Assembly (NCBI GenBank): GCA_017994695.1
Contig: JAGOKF010000001.1
Location: 62,001-126,000 of the forward strand
DNA length: 64,000 nucleotides
Source: Myxococcota bacterium
GTDB lineage: Bacteria > Myxococcota_A > UBA9042 > DTJE01
Direction of reading: 5' to 3'
In this document: positions 33,545 through 40,589 of the stretch, in pieces
Layout: each line of letters begins with the position of its first letter
Numbering within the stretch: position 1 is the first letter of the stretch
The notes under the pieces: model-generated
What the model saw: the letters and a program-made list of their open reading frames with translations, nothing else
Told to the model about the DNA's origin: nothing
Databases searched by the model: none
Translations under genes and position numbers: made by a program

Positions 33545-34624
33545 GTGAAGCACTGCCCCCGACGGACGGGATGGGTCCTGCTGGGATTGGCCCTGGGAAT
33601 GCTGCCCGGAGATCCCGCCCGGGCCCATGACCTGAGCCTCGGGAGCCGCCTCCGGTCCCAGGTCACCCTCTCCCGGAGCACCTGGACCCTGGAGGGCCGG
33701 GAACTCCTGGCGGAGGTGCGGATCGACCGGGACCTGGCGGCCCACCTGGTCACCGGCGCCACCCGGGACGACCCCGCCGCCGTGCCCACGGAGGCCATCG
33801 AGGGAGCCCTCTCGGGACGCATCGACGTCCGCCGGGGCGAGGACGCCTGCCCGGGCGCCCTGGTCTCCTCGGAGGTCGACGGCCAGGGCGTGCTCCGGGT
33901 GGCCCTCCGGTATCGCTGCCCGGACGGACCGGGTGACATCCGGGTGGTCCCCGGTTTCCTGCCGTTCCTGGGATCCAACCACCGGAACCTCGCGGTGGTG
34001 GACGACGGGAACGGCTCCCGGACCGAGGTGGTCCAGGGCCCCGAGGCCGCCATCACGCTGCGGCCGGGGTCCGGTCAGGTGCTTCCGCTCTCCTTCCTGC
34101 GCCTGGGCATCGAGCACATCCTGGGGGGCTGGGATCACCTGCTGTTCCTGGCAGGACTGCTGCTCCTCGGGGGCACCTTCCCGTCCCTGCTGGCCACCAT
34201 CACGGCCTTCACGCTGGCCCATTCCCTGACGCTGGGCCTGGCCGCCCTCCAGGTCGTCTCCCTGGCTCCCCCCATCGTCGAGCCGGCCATCGGGCTCACC
34301 ATCGCCTACGTGGGGGTCGAGAATCTCTGGCTGCGGGAGCCCCGGGGACGCTGGCGCATCGCCCTGGTCCTGGGGCTGATCCACGGGTTCGCCTTCGCCG
34401 CGGCGCTGGCCGAGGCCGGCCTCTCCCGGCAGCACCTGCTGGCGGCGCTGCTGCTGTTCAACGGCGGGGTCGAACTGGGACAACTGGCGGTGATGGCCGT
34501 CGTGCTGCCGGCGGTCTGGCTGATCCGCCGCCCGGACTGGGGCCGGCGGAGGGTCGTGCCCGTCCTCAGCCTCGGCATCGCCCTGACCGGCGCGACCCTC
34601 TTCGTCGTCCGGATCTGGTCCTGA
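33545..34624 (+). CDS. HupE/UreJ-family membrane protein
   Basis: A 359-residue integral membrane protein of the HupE/UreJ group, some members of which are nickel or cobalt permeases. An N-terminal signal peptide ends near ARAHD. A periplasmic beta-rich domain covers about 30-175, followed by six or so membrane helices with conserved histidines: GGWDHLLFLAGLL, TAFTLAHSLTL, LIHGFAFA and FNGGVELGQ. The GTG start is supported by GGAGGAGG. No hydrogenase or urease genes are in the window, so the metal link is only family-level. It is 68 bases upstream of the sigma-54 regulator, which has its own possible promoter. Confidence 0.83.
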   Translation: MKHCPRRTGWVLLGLALGMLPGDPARAHDLSLGSRLRSQVTLSRSTWTLEGRELLAEVRIDRDLAAHLVTGATRDDPAAVPTEAIEGALSGRIDVRRGEDACPGALVSSEVDGQGVLRVALRYRCPDGPGDIRVVPGFLPFLGSNHRNLAVVDDGNGSRTEVVQGPEAAITLRPGSGQVLPLSFLRLGIEHILGGWDHLLFLAGLLLLGGTFPSLLATITAFTLAHSLTLGLAALQVVSLAPPIVEPAIGLTIAYVGVENLWLREPRGRWRIALVLGLIHGFAFAAALAEAGLSRQHLLAALLLFNGGVELGQLAVMAVVLPAVWLIRRPDWGRRRVVPVLSLGIALTGATLFVVRIWS

Positions 34625-34656
34625 GGCCCCGGTCCCGGCCCTGCGCGACGCCGTGA

Positions 34657-34662
34657 TATCAT
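34657..34662 (+). promoter_or_regulatory. Possible -10 element for sigma-54 regulator
   Basis: TATCAT, 30 bases upstream of the ATG at 34693. No evident -35 box. Confidence 0.4.
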
Positions 34663-34692
34663 CGGTCCCGAACCCTGGGGCGGGGGGACCGA

Positions 34693-36087
34693 ATGGCAAC
34701 CATCCTGGTGGTCGAGGACGATTCCTCCCTTCGGGAGGTCCTGACGATCTTCCTCCAGAAGGCGGGCCACGAGGTCGTGGTCGCCACGGACGGCGAACAG
34801 GCCCAGCGGATCCTGGAAGACCAGCGCGAGAACCTGGACCTGGTCCTGACCGATCTCCGGCTGGGACGGGGCAGCGGTCAGGAGGTCCTGACCCGCACCA
34901 AGGAGATCTCCCCTCAGACCGAAGTGATCCTGATGACCGCCTTCTCCACCGTCGAGAGCGCCATCGACGCCATGCGCCGGGGGGCCTTCGACTACGTCGG
35001 GAAGCCCTTCAAGCTGGACGAGATCAGCATCACCATCGAAAAGGCCCTGGAAAAGCGATCCCTGTCCCTGGAGAACATCCGGCTCCGCCAGGAACTGTCC
35101 CAGCGCTACCGGTTCGACCACATCATCGGCCGGGACTCCCGGATGCAGCAGGTGTTCGACCGCATCCTGAAGGTGGCGCCGACCAAGACCTCGGTGCTGA
35201 TCACCGGCGAGTCGGGAACGGGCAAGGAACTGGTGGCCCGGGCCATCCACTTCAACTCGCCCCGCAAGGATCGCCCCTTCATCGTGGTGAACTGCGGGGC
35301 CATCCCCGACACCCTGATGGAGTCGGAACTCTTCGGGCACGTGAAGGGGGCCTTCACCGGGGCCCACACGACCCGCCACGGCCTCGTGGAGTCCGCCTCC
35401 GGGGGCACGATCTTCCTGGACGAGATCGGGGAGCTGTCCCCCTCGATGCAGGTGAAGATCCTGCGGTTCCTCCAGGAGCACAAGATCCGGATGGTCGGAG
35501 GAGTCCAGGAGACCCCGGTGGACGTCCGGGTCCTGGCGGCCACCAACCGGGACCTCCAGCAGGACGTCGAGCGGGGGACCTTCCGGGAGGACCTCTTCTT
35601 CCGCCTCAACGTGATCCGGATCCACATGCCCCCGCTCCGGGATCGCCCCGAGGACATCCCCTACCTGGTCCACCACTTTCTCGAGAAGTTCAACAAGGCC
35701 CTCCACCGGGAGATCCGGGGGGTGGCCCCGGACGTGATGCAGGTGCTCCTGGCCCACCGCTACCCCGGGAACGTCCGGGAACTGGAGAACATCATCGAGC
35801 ACGCCGCCACCTTCGCTTCGGGGGACCAGATCACGATGGAGGACCTCCCGGAGCAGTTGCGCAAAGGATCCGGCACGGCGCCCGAGGCCCGGCAGGCATC
35901 CCGGATCCCGGAAGAGGGACTGGACGTGGAGGCCTACCTCGCGGACATCGAGCGGTCCATCCTGCTGGAGGCCCTCCGGCGGACCCGGGGAGTCCGGAAG
36001 GACGCGGCCGATCTGCTCCGGATCTCCTTCCGATCCTTCCGGTACAAACTGGCCAAGTACGGCATCTCGGAAGTGGACCAGGACTGA
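34693..36087 (+). CDS. Sigma-54-dependent response regulator (NtrC family)
   Basis: A 464-residue transcription activator with three domains. The receiver (1-120) has phospho-acceptor D54 and conserved K104. The AAA+ domain (about 143-380) has Walker A GESGTGKE (172-179), the sigma-54-contacting GAFTGA loop (219-224) and GGTIFLDE (237-244). A C-terminal Fis-type helix-turn-helix covers about 420-464. All motifs needed to activate sigma-54 RNA polymerase are intact. No histidine kinase is adjacent, so it is an orphan regulator here. Immediately downstream lie an inverted repeat and a sigma-54 promoter that lead to the decaheme cytochrome, its likely target. Confidence 0.93.
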   Translation: MATILVVEDDSSLREVLTIFLQKAGHEVVVATDGEQAQRILEDQRENLDLVLTDLRLGRGSGQEVLTRTKEISPQTEVILMTAFSTVESAIDAMRRGAFDYVGKPFKLDEISITIEKALEKRSLSLENIRLRQELSQRYRFDHIIGRDSRMQQVFDRILKVAPTKTSVLITGESGTGKELVARAIHFNSPRKDRPFIVVNCGAIPDTLMESELFGHVKGAFTGAHTTRHGLVESASGGTIFLDEIGELSPSMQVKILRFLQEHKIRMVGGVQETPVDVRVLAATNRDLQQDVERGTFREDLFFRLNVIRIHMPPLRDRPEDIPYLVHHFLEKFNKALHREIRGVAPDVMQVLLAHRYPGNVRELENIIEHAATFASGDQITMEDLPEQLRKGSGTAPEARQASRIPEEGLDVEAYLADIERSILLEALRRTRGVRKDAADLLRISFRSFRYKLAKYGISEVDQD

Positions 36088-36092
36088 AACTG

Positions 36093-36125
36093 TCTGTCAT
36101 ATCCGACAGAGCCGGATTTGACAGA
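36093..36125. promoter_or_regulatory. Probable enhancer site for the sigma-54 activator
   Basis: Inverted repeat TCTGTC-ATATCC-GACAGA (36093-36110) plus a further GACAGA half-site at 36120-36125. It is centred about 108 bases upstream of the predicted start of the sigma-54 promoter, a normal distance for activator binding. Confidence 0.6.
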
Positions 36126-36182
36126 GACCCCGCCACTCGGACCGAAAGGCCCATGTCTTCGGACGGTTCCCAGGCCAATCGC

Positions 36183-36200
36183 TTGGCCCGAGACTTGCTT
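36183..36200 (+). promoter_or_regulatory. Sigma-54 (-24/-12) promoter
   Basis: TTGGCCCGAGACTTGCTT matches the sigma-54 consensus TGGCACG-N4-TTGCW with one mismatch, and the GG and GC doublets have the invariant spacing (36185 and 36197). It lies downstream of the regulator gene and the inverted repeat, and upstream of the small cysteine protein and the decaheme cytochrome. Confidence 0.78.
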
Positions 36201-36213
36201 GAACGGGCCCCCG

Positions 36214-36444
36214 ATGGAGACTCGGACCCCATGCCGGTTCCTGCAGATGAGCCCGGTGCCGATCTGCGCGGCCTTCGACGGGGGCCTTCGGACCCCCACC
36301 GAGGCCGAACTGGAACACCTATGCCAGTCGGATCGGCACCCCACCTGCCTCCTGTTCCGGGAGCGGGTGGCCAGGGAACAGCGGCACGTGGAATCCGGGA
36401 TCCGGGAGTTCGCGGACAAGGCGGAAGACCCGCCGAAAACCTAA
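36214..36444 (+). CDS. Small four-cysteine protein
   Basis: A 76-residue protein with regularly spaced cysteines: CRFLQ, PICAAF, HLCQS and PTCLLF. The central pattern C-A-F followed by PTEAELEHLC recalls small deltaproteobacterial proteins with four conserved cysteines, which may bind metal or a cluster; this is a resemblance only. The frame is open further upstream (TTG at 36118), but that start would lie upstream of the sigma-54 promoter. The ATG at 36214 is just four bases after the predicted transcription start, so its message would be nearly leaderless. It ends ten bases before the cytochrome gene and is co-transcribed with it. Confidence 0.58.
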   Translation: METRTPCRFLQMSPVPICAAFDGGLRTPTEAELEHLCQSDRHPTCLLFRERVAREQRHVESGIREFADKAEDPPKT

Positions 36445-36453
36445 GGAGGAACC

Positions 36454-39318
36454 ATGAGTCGCAGGTTCTGGATCCAGGGAAGCCTCCCGGTCCTGGCCGC
36501 CATCGCGGTCTGGGGATGCGAGGGGAAGGAGGGTCCCGTGGGACCGACCGGTCCCGCGGGCGAGAAGGGGGACCCGGGGTCGTCGTGCACGGTCACCGAC
36601 AACGGCAACGGGACCAAGACCATCGCCTGTACCGACGGCACCTCGGCCGTGGTGACCGACGGCGCCCGGGGCGCCGCGGGGACCTCCTGCTCGGTGACCG
36701 ACAACGGCGACGGGACCAAGACCCTGTCCTGCACCGACAACACGTCGGTCGTCATCTCGGACGGGCAGGACGGACAGGACGGACAGGACGGCACCTCGTG
36801 CTCGGTCGCCGACAACGGGGACGGCACGAAGACGGTCACCTGCGGCCAGACCATCGCCGTGCTGAGCGACGGGGCCAAGGGCGACAAGGGCGACCCGGGC
36901 GAGGCCGGCGCCGACGGCACCTCCTGCTCGGTCAGCGAGACCGTTCCCGGCACCAAGGTCATCGCCTGCACCGACGGCACCTCGGTGACGGTGACCGACG
37001 GGGCGAAGGGCGACAAGGGGGACAAGGGCGACCCGGGACCCCAGGGCCCCGTCGGCCCGTCGGCGGCCTTCGTCTTCCACGTCCAGGCCGAAGTCCCGAA
37101 CACCCTGCTGATCACCGTGACCGAGCCCCCGGTCATCGCGAGCCCGCCGGTGGTGAAGTTCACGGTCAAGGACGCCGTCGGGCGGGGCGCCGTGGGCCTG
37201 AAGGCCGGTTCCTCCGGCTTCCTGCGCTTCGGTCTGTTCAAGCTGGCGCCGGCGGCCAACGGGGAGCCCGCGGACTGGGTCAGCTACGTGCTGTCGTCCA
37301 GCGGGACACCGACCGTGGAACGGACCGGAACCCTGGTGGACAACGGCGACGGGTCCTACGTGTACACCTTCGCGACCAACGTGACCAACGTCACGACCCC
37401 GAAGGCGGTTGCCTGGGAGCCCACCCTGACCCACCGCCTGGTGATCCAGCTGTCCGGCACCACCGCCGCCGGGACCTTGCCCTATGGCAACGGCGTGTAC
37501 GACTTCGTCCCCGCTGGCGGCCAGGTCACCCAGACCCACAACGTAGCGGCGACGGCCGACTGCAACACCTGCCACGGGAAGCTGGTGGTCCACGGGTCCC
37601 GCTACGAGGTCGGCTACTGCGCGACCTGCCATGCCAAGGGCGTGGTCGACCCGAACGGCGTGGACATCGACATGGCCACGATGACCCATGCCATCCACGC
37701 CGCCCACCTGCGCCACCAGCAGGGCGCCTCGCCCTACCGGATCAAGTCCTCCTACTCGGGCAACACCTATGACTTCTCCGAGGTCACCTACCCGGGACCG
37801 CTGAACGCCTGCCGGAAGTGCCACGAGGGGACCAGGACCCAGGACGGGGACAACTGGAAGAAGTTCCCGACCAAGGAGGCCTGCGGGTCCTGTCACGCGA
37901 CGGTGGACTGGGCGGCCCACATGGGCGGCCAGGCCGACAACAGCGCCTGCAAGATGTGCCACACCGAGAACGGGATCACCAACGCCCACAAGGGCGAGAA
38001 CAACACCCCGAACGCCACCGGGGTCGTGGCCGGCGCGTCGGTGTTCACCTACGACATCAAGTCGGTGACGATGGCCGACGCCACCCATCCCCAGATCACC
38101 TTCCGCATCACCCGGGACGGCAACCCGATGGACGTCACCACGCTGCCGTCGGACCTCACCGGCGGACCGTCCTTCCTGCTGGTCTGGGCGGCCCCCGAGC
38201 CCGGACAGGACCCGGCGACCTTCCAGCCGGTGGACTGGAACAACTTCCCGCGGGCGGCGGCCCAGCCGCTGTCCGTGTCCCTCGCGAACCTCCGGAGCGG
38301 CGCCGCGGGCACCCTGGCCCCCGACGCGGCCAACCCCGGCTACTACATCGCGACGCTGACCGGTTCCAACGCCTTCCCGGCCGACGCGAAGATGCGGGCC
38401 GTGGCCCTCCAGGGCTACTTCAGCCAGACCGGGGTCCCGGGCTACTCTGCGGCCCTGGGCCGGCACACCCTCTCGGTCGTCAAGGAGGTCACCGGGGACG
38501 CGAAGCGCCGGGAGGTGATCGATTCCCAGAAGTGCGGCGCCTGCCACGAGTGGTTCGAGGGCCACGGCGGCAACCGGGTGGCCGGCCTGGGGAGCACCGG
38601 CGCGAACATCTGCGCCACCTGCCACGTCCCGAACCTGACCACCTCCGGCCGCGGAGCCGATCCGGCGACGGTCATCGCCCGCCTCCAGACCGCCGGCGCC
38701 AACACGCCCCTGATCTGGGACCTGAATGCGAACGGCGCCTGCGACCCCGAGGAGGACGCCTACGTGGACGGGACCTGCGACGTGCTCGACGGGATGGTCC
38801 TCGCGGGCTACGACCCGGCCGACCCCCTGACGTTCCCCGAGGTGACCAACAACCTGAAGGAGATGCTCCACGCGATCCACGGCGCGGCCATCCGCACCGG
38901 CGCCTTCCGGGAGGTCCGAGACCGGGGAACGAGCGGCGTGTTCTACTACGACTTCAGCCACGTCACCTACCCGAACAACAAGGACGCCTGCCTGGCCTGC
39001 CACAAGACTGGGACGTACCTGACGGTGCCCGAGGGCGCATCGGCGACGACCTGGCGGACCTCCAACGGCATCGATGATCGGACCAACATCCTGGCCGCCC
39101 GGACCACGGTGCCGAACGCCCAGGACACGGTCGCGACGCCCTACGCCTCGGCCTGCTACTCGTGCCACGACTCGGCGATGGCCAAGGCCCACATGGAGCA
39201 GAACGGCGGGCAGATCGGGGTGGACCGGCAGTCCATGACCAACCCGCCCCTCGAGACCTGCGCCCTGTGCCACGGGGCCGGCCGGGCCGCCGACGTGAAG
39301 GTCGCCCACGGACTCTGA
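36454..39318 (+). CDS. OmcA/MtrC-family decaheme c-type cytochrome lipoprotein with collagen-like repeats
   Basis: A 954-residue outer-surface electron-transfer protein. A lipoprotein-type signal (C22) is followed by short collagen-like GxY tracts such as GPTGPAGEKGDPG. Four copies of a ~35-residue module, SCSVTDNGDGTKT followed by CTDGTSVVVTDG, alternate with these tracts up to about residue 200. A beta domain comes next, then exactly ten CxxCH haem motifs (CNTCH, CATCH, CRKCH, CGSCH, CKMCH, CGACH, CATCH, CLACH, CYSCH, CALCH) between about 370 and 940. Such cytochromes pass electrons to extracellular metals or partner cells. AAGGAGGAACC precedes the ATG. No porin or periplasmic cytochrome partner is adjacent. 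Probably induced through the sigma-54 promoter. Confidence 0.93.
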   Translation: MSRRFWIQGSLPVLAAIAVWGCEGKEGPVGPTGPAGEKGDPGSSCTVTDNGNGTKTIACTDGTSAVVTDGARGAAGTSCSVTDNGDGTKTLSCTDNTSVVISDGQDGQDGQDGTSCSVADNGDGTKTVTCGQTIAVLSDGAKGDKGDPGEAGADGTSCSVSETVPGTKVIACTDGTSVTVTDGAKGDKGDKGDPGPQGPVGPSAAFVFHVQAEVPNTLLITVTEPPVIASPPVVKFTVKDAVGRGAVGLKAGSSGFLRFGLFKLAPAANGEPADWVSYVLSSSGTPTVERTGTLVDNGDGSYVYTFATNVTNVTTPKAVAWEPTLTHRLVIQLSGTTAAGTLPYGNGVYDFVPAGGQVTQTHNVAATADCNTCHGKLVVHGSRYEVGYCATCHAKGVVDPNGVDIDMATMTHAIHAAHLRHQQGASPYRIKSSYSGNTYDFSEVTYPGPLNACRKCHEGTRTQDGDNWKKFPTKEACGSCHATVDWAAHMGGQADNSACKMCHTENGITNAHKGENNTPNATGVVAGASVFTYDIKSVTMADATHPQITFRITRDGNPMDVTTLPSDLTGGPSFLLVWAAPEPGQDPATFQPVDWNNFPRAAAQPLSVSLANLRSGAAGTLAPDAANPGYYIATLTGSNAFPADAKMRAVALQGYFSQTGVPGYSAALGRHTLSVVKEVTGDAKRREVIDSQKCGACHEWFEGHGGNRVAGLGSTGANICATCHVPNLTTSGRGADPATVIARLQTAGANTPLIWDLNANGACDPEEDAYVDGTCDVLDGMVLAGYDPADPLTFPEVTNNLKEMLHAIHGAAIRTGAFREVRDRGTSGVFYYDFSHVTYPNNKDACLACHKTGTYLTVPEGASATTWRTSNGIDDRTNILAARTTVPNAQDTVATPYASACYSCHDSAMAKAHMEQNGGQIGVDRQSMTNPPLETCALCHGAGRAADVKVAHGL

Positions 39319-39525
39319 TCCCTCGCCCCTGATCCCTTCCTCACCCTGACCGGCCCCTCCTCCACCGATCCGTCCGCCGGAAACCGGAAACGTCGATCGG
39401 CCTCGGGAGCCTGTGAAATGGCAGGAACGAGGCCGTCCGGCGCGTCGTCGCAAGTGCAGAACCGGGAAGGATGGAGCACGGCCCCCGGGCATCCGGGTCC
39501 GCGGGCAGGTCGGCTGCGGCTGGCC

Positions 39526-39603
39526 TGGCGACCCCAACGGGATTCGAACCCGTGTCGCGAGCGTGAAAGGCTCGTGTCCTTGACCTGGCTAGACGATGGG
39601 GTC
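39526..39603 (-). tRNA. tRNA-Glu (TTC anticodon)
   Basis: The minus strand folds into a full cloverleaf: acceptor GACCCCA/TGGGGTC, T-loop GGTTCGAATCC, anticodon loop CTTTCAC with anticodon TTC at 39565-39567. The 3' CCA is encoded (39526-39528). It lies eight bases downstream of tRNA-Lys in the same transcript. Confidence 0.95.
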
Positions 39604-39611
39604 GTCCTCGA

Positions 39612-39684
39612 TGAGCCCAGCGAGATTCGAACTCGCGACCAACGGCTTAAAAGGCCGCTGCTCTACCGACTGAGCTATGGGCCC
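39612..39684 (-). tRNA. tRNA-Lys (TTT anticodon)
   Basis: Minus-strand cloverleaf: acceptor GGGCCCA/TGGGCTC with one G-U pair, D-arm AGCTCAGTCGGTAGAGC, anticodon loop CTTTTAA with anticodon TTT at 39649-39651, T-arm GCGAGTTCGAATCTCGC. CCA is not encoded; the discriminator A is followed by TCG, so CCA must be added by nucleotidyltransferase. Confidence 0.95.
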
Positions 39685-39703
39685 GGAACGCCAAGGCGGG
39701 GGG

Positions 39704-39732
39704 AGACTACCGGGTTGGCCTGGTCCTGTCAA
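39704..39732 (-). promoter_or_regulatory. Promoter of the tRNA-Lys/tRNA-Glu operon
   Basis: Minus strand: consensus TTGACA (39727-39732), a 17-base spacer, and TAGTCT (39704-39709), 19 bases upstream of the tRNA-Lys 5' end. One of the best sigma-70 promoters in the window. Confidence 0.7.
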
Positions 39733-39938
39733 GCATCCCGGGCGGTTGACGCGCCCTGGAAGGCCCCGGGAAGGGGGCCCGGCGCCCACGGTCGCCCCGG
39801 ATCTGGTCCCCGATCCGGGGGCCGAAGACCCCAGTCCCCAGTCCATCCAGGCAGAGTCCCATGGGGTCGCCTGCCACCAGCCCCGGATCCCGGCTCCCGC
39901 GCGTCGGCCCGGCACTTCCGGGCGTTCCGGCGCTCCGG
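39733..39938. other. Intergenic region between tRNA promoter and baseplate operon promoter
   Basis: About 205 bases of non-coding sequence separate two divergent promoters, within a 309-base gene-free stretch (39685-39993). I see no coding signal, tRNA-end direct repeat or insertion sequence in it. Confidence 0.5.
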
Positions 39939-39968
39939 TTGACAGGCGCGGAAGGACGGTGGAACAAT
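39939..39968 (+). promoter_or_regulatory. Promoter of the baseplate operon
   Basis: Consensus TTGACA (39939-39944), an 18-base spacer and AACAAT (39963-39968), placing transcription about 20 bases upstream of the GTG at 39994. It marks the likely 5' end of the five-gene operon. Confidence 0.65.
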
Positions 39969-39993
39969 CGCGGATGCTGTCGGAGGAGCCGTC

Positions 39994-40191
39994 GTGCAGG
40001 ACCCGGAAGAGGACGACCTCGACGCCATGGACCTCTGGAGGGGGGTCGTGGAAGAGGTGCTGGCCGGGAGGACCGAGGACCTGGCCTGTCCGGCGTGCCG
40101 GGAGGGGGTCCTGACCTGCCGCTTCGACGGCGAGTCCCTGGAACTCCGCTGTCCCCGGTGCGGACGGCACCTGCAGGCGATGCTGGCATGA
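39994..40191 (+). CDS. Small zinc-ribbon protein, first gene of baseplate operon
   Basis: A 65-residue acidic protein with two CxxC pairs (CPAC and CPRC) separated by 17 residues, the pattern of a zinc ribbon. It has a GTG start preceded by GGAGGAG. Its last codon overlaps the start of the gp25-like gene (ATGA), so it is translationally tied to the baseplate. A zinc-bound assembly factor or small structural plug is possible, but no function is known. Confidence 0.72.
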   Translation: MQDPEEDDLDAMDLWRGVVEEVLAGRTEDLACPACREGVLTCRFDGESLELRCPRCGRHLQAMLA

Positions 40192-40589
40192 AGAAGGATT
40201 TCCTGGGCCGCGGATTCGCCTTCCCGATGCGCCTGGACCCCAAGGGGTCCGTGGCCCTCTCCGAAGGGGAGCAGAACATCGAGGAGTGCATCCGCCTGCT
40301 GCTGGGAACGGCCCCGGGGGAACGGCCCATGCGGCCGGACTTCGGCTGCCGCATCCACGACTTCGTGTTCTACCCGAACAATGCCAACACCGCCTCCCTG
40401 GTGGCCTACTACGTCCGGGAGGCGCTGGCGAAGTGGGAGCCCCGCATCGAGGACATCCGGGTCTCGGCGACGCCCGACCCCGTGCAGGAGAACGCCATCC
40501 GGGTGGACATCCGCTACCGGATCCGGCGCAGCAACAACACCCGGAACCTGGTCTATCCCTTCTACCTCCGGAGAGAGCAGGACCTATGA
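40188..40589 (+). CDS. GPW/gp25-family baseplate wedge protein
   Basis: A 133-residue protein of the GPW/gp25 (T4 gp25-like, lysozyme-related) family. In contractile phages, type VI secretion and extracellular contractile injection systems it initiates sheath assembly at the baseplate. Family features visible are the N-terminal [10 protein letters not shown], the repeated [18 protein letters not shown] core and a C-terminal VDIRYRIRR strand. The usual eCIS counterpart is Afp9/Pvc9. ATGA overlaps tie it to both the zinc-ribbon gene upstream and the large baseplate gene downstream. Confidence 0.9.
   Translation: MKKDFLGRGFAFPMRLDPKGSVALSEGEQNIEECIRLLLGTAPGERPMRPDFGCRIHDFVFYPNNANTASLVAYYVREALAKWEPRIEDIRVSATPDPVQENAIRVDIRYRIRRSNNTRNLVYPFYLRREQDL

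Noticed and set aside
33545-34624. Hydrogenase or urease accessory locus, suggested by the HupE/UreJ family name
   Set aside because: No hydrogenase, urease or nickel-chaperone gene lies anywhere in the window.
36118-36213. TTG-initiated extension of the small cysteine protein
   Set aside because: It would begin upstream of the sigma-54 promoter and inside the regulator-binding region. The TTGACA there also has no suitable -10 box.
39685-39993. Attachment site or integrase remnant between the tRNAs and baseplate operon
   Set aside because: No direct repeat of a tRNA end and no coding remnant was found; two divergent promoters account for the space.
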